DNA from: Stenotrophomonas maltophilia
Lineage (GTDB): Bacteria > Pseudomonadota > Gammaproteobacteria > Xanthomonadales > Xanthomonadaceae
Direction: 5' to 3'
DNA length: 64,000 nucleotides
Assembly: GCF_039555535.1 (NCBI RefSeq)
Contig: NZ_CP154630.1
Coordinates: 2,183,001 to 2,247,000, forward strand
Every line of letters starts with the position of its first letter. Position 1 is the first letter of the stretch. This document shows, piece by piece, positions 57,249 through 64,000 of this stretch. The notes under the pieces were generated by a model. The model was not told where the DNA came from. It was given only the letters and a program-made list of their open reading frames with translations, and did not search any database. The translations under genes and the position numbers were made by a program.

Positions 57249-59534
57249 ATGTCCGAGCAGAAACCGCCGCGTTACAAGCCCTACAACCAGCCCGCCGGTG
57301 GCTGGGGTGCCGCCGGCGCCACCGCCAAGGTGCTGCTGCAGCAGAGCGTGATCGGCAAAGGCTCGAAGGCGCTGCTGGCGATGAACCAGCCCGGTGGCTT
57401 CAAATGCCCCAGCTGCGCGTTCCCCGATGCCGACGAACGCAAGAAGCTGGAGTTCTGCGAAAACGGTGCCAAGGCGCTGGCCTGGGAGGCCACCCAGTTC
57501 CGCGCCGGCCGTGAGCTGTTCGCGCAGCACACCGTTGCCGAACTGATGGCGCAGACCGACTACTGGCTGGAGATGCAGGGCCGGCTGACCGAGCCGATGC
57601 GCTACGACGCGGCGACCGACCACTATGTGCCGTGCAGCTGGGACGATGCCTTCGCGCTGATCGGCCGCCATCTGCAGGCGCTGGACAGCCCGCACCAGGC
57701 CGAGTTCTACACCTCTGGGCGCACGCCCAACGAAGCCGCCTTCCTCTATTCGATCTTCGTACGCGAGTTCGGCACCAACAACTTCCCGGACTGCTCGAAC
57801 ATGTGCCACGAGCCGACCAGCCGCGGCCTGCCGCCGGCCATCGGGGTGGGCAAGGGCACCATTGTTCTGCAGGACTTCGAGCACGCCGAGGCGATCTTCG
57901 TGATCGGCCAGAACACCGGCACCAACTCGCCGCGGATGATGAGCAACCTGGTTGAGGCGCGCAAACGCGGCATTCCGATCGTGGCGGTCAACCCGATGCC
58001 CGAGCGTGCGCTGATCCGCTTCGCCGAGCCGCAGGACGTGGTGCAGATGGCCACATTCGGTTCGACCGAGATCACCAGCGAGTTCGTGCACATCCGCATC
58101 GGCGGCGACCTGGCGCTGATCAAGGGCATGATGAAGGTGATGTTCGAGCGCGAGGCGCAGGGCGAGCGCGTGCTCGACCATGATTTCCTGGCCGAACACA
58201 CGGTGGGCCTGGAGGCGCTGCGCGAGGACGTGATGGCGCAGGACTGGGACGAGATCGTGCGGGTCTCCGGCATCACACAGGCGCAGATCCGTCGCTGTGC
58301 GGAGATCTACATCCGCTCCAATGCCACCGTGATCTGCTACGGCATGGGGCTGACCCAGCACCAGTACGGCTCGCGCCTGCTGCAGCAGGTGGCCAACCTG
58401 CTGTTGCTGCGGGGCAACTTCGGCAAGCCCGGTGCTGGCATCGGGCCGATCCGCGGCCATTCCAATGTGCAGGGCGACCGTACCGTCGGTATTGACGAGA
58501 AGCCCAAGCCGGCCTATCTGGACCGCGTGCAGCAGGTGTTCGGCTTCGATCCGCCGCGCGAGCACGGGCACCACGTGGTCGAGTCGATCGAGGCGATGCT
58601 GGATGGCAGCGCCAAGGTATTCATCGGCCTGGGCGGCAACTTCATCCATGCCGTGCCTGATACGCCGCGCGCGTACGAGGCCATGCGCGGCCTTGAGCTG
58701 ACCGTGGGCATCGCCACCAAGCTCAACCGTGGCCACCTGGTGCATGGTCGCGATGCGCTGATCCTGCCAGTGGTGGCGCGCTCGGAGCGCATCGTCACGC
58801 CGGCCGGCGAGCAGTTCGTCACCATCGAAGATGCGATGTCGAATGTGACAGCGTCGCGCGGCGTGCTGGAGCCTGCCAGCGCCGACGTGTTGCCCGAGGT
58901 CGAGATCGTCTGCCGCATGGCGATGGCAACCCTGCCGCACAGCAGGGTCGACTGGGTACGCTGCATGCACGACTACGGCCCCATCCGTGATCTGATCGCT
59001 GCTGTATACCCGGAGATCTACACCGGCTTCAACGAGCGCATCCAGCAGCCGCATGGTTTCCACCTGGACATCCCGCCGCGCCGCCGCGCATGGCCCACAC
59101 CCAATGGCAAGGCCAACATCCTGGTGATGCCCGGCCTGGACGTGGACGATCCCGTGCACGACCCGGACATGCTGCGCCTGGCCACTGTCCGTTCGCACGA
59201 CCAGTACAACACCACCATCTACAGCTACAACGACCGCTATCGTGGCGTGTACAACGATCGTATGGTGCTGTTCATGAACATCGAGGACCGGCTGGCACGA
59301 GGCCTGGAGAAAGAGGCGCTGGTCAGCCTGGAGACGATCAGCGGCGATGGCGTGCAGCGGCGCATCGAGGGCCTGACCGTACTGGACTACCCGATGCCGC
59401 GCGGCGCGCTGGCCGGCTACTACCCCGAACTGAACCCATTGCTGCCGCTGGACTACTACGACCGCATCAGCGGCACGCCCGCAGCCAAGTCGATCCCGGT
59501 GCGGATGAGTGCGATGGCGGCGGCGATTGCGTGA
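57249..59534 (+). CDS. FdhF/YdeP-family molybdopterin oxidoreductase
   Basis: 761 residues from ATG 57249. The N-terminus 'GFKCPSCAFPD' (about 50-60) offers two or three Cys for an iron-sulphur cluster in the YdeP pattern rather than the full four-Cys set of FdhF. 'SNMCHEPTSRGL' and 'VIGQNTGTNSPRMM' lie in the cofactor-binding domain. The C-terminal molybdopterin guanine dinucleotide domain runs from about 620 ('LRLATVRSHDQYNTTIYSY'). YdeP has been linked to acid resistance. Substrate is unproven. The pairing with fdhD fits the need for cofactor sulphuration. No other hydrogenase or dehydrogenase subunit is nearby. Confidence 0.85.
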   Translation: MSEQKPPRYKPYNQPAGGWGAAGATAKVLLQQSVIGKGSKALLAMNQPGGFKCPSCAFPDADERKKLEFCENGAKALAWEATQFRAGRELFAQHTVAELMAQTDYWLEMQGRLTEPMRYDAATDHYVPCSWDDAFALIGRHLQALDSPHQAEFYTSGRTPNEAAFLYSIFVREFGTNNFPDCSNMCHEPTSRGLPPAIGVGKGTIVLQDFEHAEAIFVIGQNTGTNSPRMMSNLVEARKRGIPIVAVNPMPERALIRFAEPQDVVQMATFGSTEITSEFVHIRIGGDLALIKGMMKVMFEREAQGERVLDHDFLAEHTVGLEALREDVMAQDWDEIVRVSGITQAQIRRCAEIYIRSNATVICYGMGLTQHQYGSRLLQQVANLLLLRGNFGKPGAGIGPIRGHSNVQGDRTVGIDEKPKPAYLDRVQQVFGFDPPREHGHHVVESIEAMLDGSAKVFIGLGGNFIHAVPDTPRAYEAMRGLELTVGIATKLNRGHLVHGRDALILPVVARSERIVTPAGEQFVTIEDAMSNVTASRGVLEPASADVLPEVEIVCRMAMATLPHSRVDWVRCMHDYGPIRDLIAAVYPEIYTGFNERIQQPHGFHLDIPPRRRAWPTPNGKANILVMPGLDVDDPVHDPDMLRLATVRSHDQYNTTIYSYNDRYRGVYNDRMVLFMNIEDRLARGLEKEALVSLETISGDGVQRRIEGLTVLDYPMPRGALAGYYPELNPLLPLDYYDRISGTPAAKSIPVRMSAMAAAIA

Positions 59535-59559
59535 GGCGCGCATCGGCTATCATCCGCAT

Positions 59560-59901
59560 GTGAACCTGCCTGGCTTGCTGCTGCGATGGATGCTGCTCGT
59601 TGCCCTGGTGCTGAATGCACCGGCGCTGGCGCTTGCTGCAACTTCGTACAGCGGGCCGGCCAGCCAGGACCAGTGCACAGCACCGCACCCGGCCGCGATG
59701 GCTGCAGCAGGCTGCTGCGATGATGCAGCCCCGGCAGCCTGCCAGGGCGGTGAGTGCGAATGCCCGCCGGCCAGCCTCGGCATGCTGGCCTCCCTGGGCG
59801 GAACGCCCGCCTCGCCATGGCGGGAGGCGCCTTTGCCAGCCAGCGCTCAGCAATGCGCACCGCCGCCGTTGCCGGATCCGCTACGGCCTCCCATCGTGTG
59901 A
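59560..59901 (+). CDS. CopL-like small metal-binding protein
   Basis: 113 residues from GTG 59560; an ATG at 59509 overlaps the preceding gene. The signal peptide is about 1-26. The cysteine-rich centre 'AAGCCDDAAPAACQGGECEC' (about 50-69) is suited to metal binding, and the tail 'LPDPLRPPIV' matches CopL-family proteins of Xanthomonas, a regulator of copper resistance genes. No copAB pair is adjacent, but a DUF411 copper-binding protein follows after 115 bp. Assignment is moderate since the family is short and variable. Confidence 0.65.
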   Translation: MNLPGLLLRWMLLVALVLNAPALALAATSYSGPASQDQCTAPHPAAMAAAGCCDDAAPAACQGGECECPPASLGMLASLGGTPASPWREAPLPASAQQCAPPPLPDPLRPPIV

Positions 59902-60016
59902 TTCCCTGCAGGCATCAAGTGCCTGCCATTGCTGCTCGACTCATTCTCGACTCTGCCTGTGCCTTCGATGCGCAGGCAGCGGGCCGCGTTGCCCGCATCT
60001 GCAAAGGAATCACTCA

Positions 60017-60556
60017 ATGAACCGTATTCTCTCTCTTGGCCTGCTGCTGGGCACCGTACTGGCCACGGCTGCCTGCGCGCGTGCCGCCGAAGAATCGCCT
60101 GCCACGCCGGTTGCCAGCGAAGCACCGGCGGTGCCGGCCCAGGTCAGCCCGGCCAAGATCGATCCGGCCTTGCCGGTGGCCATCGTGCACAAGACCGCCA
60201 GCTGCGGTTGCTGCGGAATCTGGGTCGATCACCTGAAGGCCGCCGGCTTCCAGGTGGATGTGCGTGACACCGACGACATGAACCCGATCAAGGTCCGCCT
60301 GGGTGTACCGGTCGGCAAGGCGTCCTGCCATACCGCCGAGATCGGCGGGTATGTGGTCGAGGGCCACATCCCGGCGGAGGACATCAAGCGCCTGCTGGCG
60401 GAGCGTCCCACGGCGCGTGGCCTGGTGCTGCCCGGCATGCCGGCCGGTTCGCCAGGCATGGAAATGCCCGATGGCTACGTGCAGCCGTACACCGTCGAAC
60501 TGGTGCGCGCCGACGGCAGTACCGAGCCGTTTGCCCAGCATGGGCAGGGCGGCTGA
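60017..60556 (+). CDS. DUF411 periplasmic metal-binding protein
   Basis: 179 residues from ATG 60017. The signal peptide is about 1-23. 'VHKTASCGCCGIWVDHLKAAGF' (about 57-78, in parts) contains the C-x-C-C motif of DUF411, and 'GVPVGKASCHTAEIGGYVVEGHIPAEDI' (about 95-122) the second Cys-His block. DUF411 proteins are regarded as copper-binding. It likely acts together with the CopL-like protein just upstream. Periplasmic. Confidence 0.85.
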   Translation: MNRILSLGLLLGTVLATAACARAAEESPATPVASEAPAVPAQVSPAKIDPALPVAIVHKTASCGCCGIWVDHLKAAGFQVDVRDTDDMNPIKVRLGVPVGKASCHTAEIGGYVVEGHIPAEDIKRLLAERPTARGLVLPGMPAGSPGMEMPDGYVQPYTVELVRADGSTEPFAQHGQGG

Positions 60557-60608
60557 CACCCAGTGGCGGTGCCGGTCGGCCTGATCGGCACCATCCTACG
60601 CGGCCTGT

Positions 60609-60670
60609 GTAGAGCCGAGCCCACGCTCGGCTGTTTTCTTCCGGCAAGCCGAGCATGGGCTCGGCTCTAC
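60609..60670. repeat. SMAG-type repeat pair
   Basis: GTAGAGCCGAGCCCACGCTC faces GAGCATGGGCTCGGCTCTAC. It lies between the convergent DUF411 and L1 genes, 5 bp beyond the L1 stop codon. Confidence 0.85.
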
Positions 60671-60674
60671 AGGA

Positions 60675-61550
<876 letters not shown>

Positions 61551-61561
61551 TCACGTCCGTT

Positions 61562-61597
61562 TGAAGGAGGCCCAGAAACTAGCATGGGCCTCCTTCA
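61562..61597 (-). promoter_or_regulatory. 13-bp stem hairpin before blaL1
   Basis: TGAAGGAGGCCCA (61562-61574) and TGGGCCTCCTTCA (61585-61597) form a perfect 13-bp stem with a 10-nt loop, 15 bp upstream of the blaL1 ATG. Each copy contains GGAGG or its complement. There is no T-run after it, so a plain terminator for the receptor gene is not certain. Confidence 0.65.
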
Positions 61598-61643
61598 GCG
61601 CGTCTCGCATAGATTTCATGACTCCCATAAGGGCGCCGATGGC

Positions 61644-64000
61644 TCAGTAGCGGTACTGCCAGCCCAGCGTCAGCACCCGGCCGCGGCCGGAGAAATAACT
61701 TGGGTTCGACGGCGTGGTCTGCGAGTAGTAGCTGATGTACTGCTTGTCCGCCAGGTTCTGCACGCCCAGCGTGAGCGCGTGCTTGCCCAGCGTGTAGCGC
61801 GCGACCAGGTCCACCATGGTGTAACCCTTGAACTCTGCCACTCGTGCGCCGCGCAGGTCGAAATCGCGGTCGAAGGCATGGCTGGCCTGCAGGCGGGTGC
61901 TGAACTGCGGCGTCCAGCCCTGTTCCCAGAACGCGGTCAGCCGGTTCGGTGCGATGTTGACGCCGGCCAGGTCGCTGTCGAGGCGACCGTCGATGTCGGC
62001 GTCGTAGCGGCCGTTGGCACGGGCATAGCCCAGGCCGAGCCGGCTGTCGCCAAGCCGCAACCGCAGGTTGCTTTCAAAGCCCTCCACGCGGGTCGCCTGG
62101 CGCTGCACTGCGTAAGCATCGATGCCCGGGTCATAGACCAGCACCGAACCCAGCTTCGATTCGGAGGTGTAGTAGGCGATGTCACTGCTGAAGCGGCCAT
62201 CGTCATACTCCAGGCCGATCTCGCGGTTGTCCGACACCACCGGCGACAGGTCGATGAGGCTCTCGACGCGCTGGCCGTCGCGGTTGATCGCGCGCAGCAC
62301 GCGGCCGACGTCGGCCACGGTGTATCCCTCCGAGTAGGAGGCATAGGCGTTGAGACGATCGTTGATGTACCAGACCGCGCCGAAGTTGGGCAGGGTTTCG
62401 CTCATGGTCGGCTTGCCGCCGGTCACCTTGCGCGCGCCATAGCGGGGCAGGGTGGTGTAGTCGCCCACCTCCAGCTCACCCTTTTCGTAGCGCAGGCCGC
62501 CGGACAGCATCAGGTGGTCGGTTGGCCACCAGTGCAGCTGCAGCAGCGGCGACAGGCTCTGGTAGGTAGTCAGCGGTACCCAGTTCATGCCGCTGGCCAG
62601 CAGCACCTGGTGGGTGCGGTCACGCAGGCCGTCCAGGCCCAAGGTCACATCCAGCGTGGTATCGGCGATGCGGCTCCAGCTCTGGGTCAGCTTGAAGCCG
62701 CGCTTGTCCGATTCGTTCTGGGTCTGGTCCCAGGCGGCATTGGCACCGGTATTGCCCCACGGGTCCCACTGGCTGGCGCCATAGCGTCCCTCGAAGTCGA
62801 CCGCGAACGCCTGCGCCTGGAAGCGGCCACCGAGCAGGTCTGCGGCGCTGTAGTCCACGGTCAGCGAGCGCGAGCGGTTCATCGGTGGGTCCAGCGGCGT
62901 GTCACCGCGCACCGAAATCGTCGGGCGGCCGGTGCGGAAATCGCCATTCACCGCGAAGTAGTTGTCCAGCCCGCGCAGCTCGTAGCGGTTGGCCATCACC
63001 TGCAGGCGCTGGCCTTCGGCAATGTTCCAGCCCAGCTTGGCGAACACGTTCGATGAGGTCGAGTCCATCAGCTCGCCCTGCGCGTTGGTGCCGATCGATC
63101 GGCCCTCGCCGTCGTGGTACAGGCCCTGCTTCTCATAGGCCAGGCCGGCAACCAGGTCGAACTGTTCGCCGCGCACGCCCACCAGGGCCGAGCCGCGCTG
63201 GCCATTGTCGTCGTGGCGGCTGGGCAGGGCGGAGCTGTAGCTGACATTGGTGTCGAGCAGGAAGGCACCCGGCTCGCTGGGCGCGCTGCGGGTGATGATG
63301 TTGACGATGCCACCGGTACCGCCGATGCCCTGCAGCGCGTTGGCGCCGTGGATGACCTCGATGCGCTCGATCATCGCCGGGTCGATGGTGTGCGAATCCC
63401 GTGAGCCGTCACGCAGGGGGGTGGACTGTGGCACGCCGTCGACCATGTAGAGGATGCCGCGGCCACGCATGGTTTCGCCGTAGTTGGACATCTTCTCGCG
63501 CGCCGGGGCAAACGCCGGGATCTGTGACGAGAGCACCCGCGACACATCCGAACCCAATGCCAGCTGCTGGGCGATGTCCTCGCGGGTCAGCACCGTGATG
63601 GTGTTGGGCATCGCCGTCTCGCCCTGCGGCATGCGAGCGGTCGAGGCCGAGACCGTGACACGGGCCAGCGAGGTCGGATTGGCCGGTGCGGCGGGGCGTA
63701 TCGTTGCGTCGGGCCTGGCCTTGGTCTGTGCGGCAGTTGCACTGACCACGAATACCCCGGGGACGCGTTCCTGCAGGGTCAGGTCGTGGCCCTGCAACAG
63801 GCGTTGCAGCGCATCGCGCGGTGCATAGCGCCCATCCAGTGCCGGCGCGCTGCGGCCACTCACACTGTCGGCGGCGAACAACAGCTGGATGCCACTCTGG
63901 CGCGCGAGCGCATTGAGCGACGCATGCAGCGGGCCGGCGGGCAGGTGAAGCTCGACGAGCGCGGATGCAGCGCTCTGCGCCATGGTAGGCAGGGCCGTGC
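61644..64000 (-). CDS. TonB-dependent receptor with STN domain, 5' end outside window
   Basis: At least 785 residues. The frame stays open to the window edge. The ATG at 63983 lies within what looks like the end of a signal peptide ('TALPTMAQSAASA'), so the real start is beyond 64000. An STN domain opens with 'LHLPAGPLHASLNALARQSGIQLLF'. The plug contains 'RGRGILYMVDGVPQSTPLRDG' and 'GIGGTGGIVNIITRSAP'. The barrel closes with 'VLTLGWQYRY'. 'GSGGIVNIITR'-type plugs are common in siderophore receptors. The STN domain implies signalling to a FecR/sigma pair, presumably located outside the window. It precedes blaL1 on the same strand. Confidence 0.9.
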   Translation of the reverse strand, partial: TALPTMAQSAASALVELHLPAGPLHASLNALARQSGIQLLFAADSVSGRSAPALDGRYAPRDALQRLLQGHDLTLQERVPGVFVVSATAAQTKARPDATIRPAAPANPTSLARVTVSASTARMPQGETAMPNTITVLTREDIAQQLALGSDVSRVLSSQIPAFAPAREKMSNYGETMRGRGILYMVDGVPQSTPLRDGSRDSHTIDPAMIERIEVIHGANALQGIGGTGGIVNIITRSAPSEPGAFLLDTNVSYSSALPSRHDDNGQRGSALVGVRGEQFDLVAGLAYEKQGLYHDGEGRSIGTNAQGELMDSTSSNVFAKLGWNIAEGQRLQVMANRYELRGLDNYFAVNGDFRTGRPTISVRGDTPLDPPMNRSRSLTVDYSAADLLGGRFQAQAFAVDFEGRYGASQWDPWGNTGANAAWDQTQNESDKRGFKLTQSWSRIADTTLDVTLGLDGLRDRTHQVLLASGMNWVPLTTYQSLSPLLQLHWWPTDHLMLSGGLRYEKGELEVGDYTTLPRYGARKVTGGKPTMSETLPNFGAVWYINDRLNAYASYSEGYTVADVGRVLRAINRDGQRVESLIDLSPVVSDNREIGLEYDDGRFSSDIAYYTSESKLGSVLVYDPGIDAYAVQRQATRVEGFESNLRLRLGDSRLGLGYARANGRYDADIDGRLDSDLAGVNIAPNRLTAFWEQGWTPQFSTRLQASHAFDRDFDLRGARVAEFKGYTMVDLVARYTLGKHALTLGVQNLADKQYISYYSQTTPSNPSYFSGRGRVLTLGWQYRY

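Noticed and set aside
56997..59543. An 848-codon open frame antisense to the FdhF/YdeP gene
   Set aside because: It is a composition artefact: the plus strand carries recognisable molybdopterin enzyme motifs throughout.

Overview
The window looks like a chromosomal stretch of Stenotrophomonas, of the S. maltophilia complex. Four things point there: high GC content; a complete class B3 metallo-beta-lactamase of the L1 type at 60675-61547; Xanthomonadaceae-style gene content (TonB-dependent receptors with N-terminal STN domains, a CopL-like protein, a FdhF/YdeP oxidoreductase); and more than twenty short palindromic elements, many beginning with GTAG, that match the SMAG repeats of this species. 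No tRNA, rRNA, CRISPR array, prophage or insertion sequence was seen. Both window edges cut genes: a haemagglutinin-like exoprotein on the left and a TonB-dependent receptor on the right.

Region 1 (1-14.4 kb) is a surface/secretion island. It holds the C-terminal part of a giant filamentous-haemagglutinin-like exoprotein, a small set of type II secretion genes (GspH, GspI, GspJ and a GspC-like protein, without the rest of the machine), a FhaC/ShlB-type two-partner transporter, and a tight cluster of a DUF2341-lectin-fold-ExbB fusion, ExbD, a TonB-like protein and a porin. I infer that these form one energised cell-surface system.

Region 2 (14.5-25.7 kb) contains an OsmC-like protein, a relic of a LysR gene, and a heme-acquisition locus: ECF sigma factor, FecR, TonB receptor, secreted hemophilin-like protein and Slam (type XI secretion) outer-membrane protein. 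An HWE histidine kinase with a receiver protein and a Phd-like/zeta toxin-antitoxin pair follow.

Region 3 (25.8-33.2 kb) holds a ProP-like symporter, a host-attachment-family protein, a pertactin-type autotransporter and a GH92 alpha-mannosidase.

Region 4 (33.3-52.2 kb) is largely metal homeostasis. A two-component system is divergent from a CzcCBA-type efflux operon, with four GCAAG repeats spaced exactly 11 bp between them. A SDR/LysR pair follows, then a copC-copD-copR-copS operon behind a cop-box-like palindrome. Next is a deletion scar fusing an AraC regulator to the tail of a TonB receptor. Last is a zinc-uptake-like locus (DUF2796, ABC ATPase, permease, two DUF3299 lipoproteins, one unknown) divergent from a MerC-domain gene over a Zur-box-like palindrome.

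Region 5 (52.2-64 kb) contains a SmvA-like drug efflux gene with a TetR regulator, an AraC/AhpD-like pair, FdhD divergent from a FdhF/YdeP oxidoreductase, a CopL-like and a DUF411 copper-binding protein, L1 beta-lactamase and the TonB receptor at the edge.

Seven genes end on a TAG stop codon that lies in the GTAG end of a palindromic element, so these repeats help define the 3' ends of coding regions here. All family names rest on reading the sequence and remembered family features; no database search was possible.
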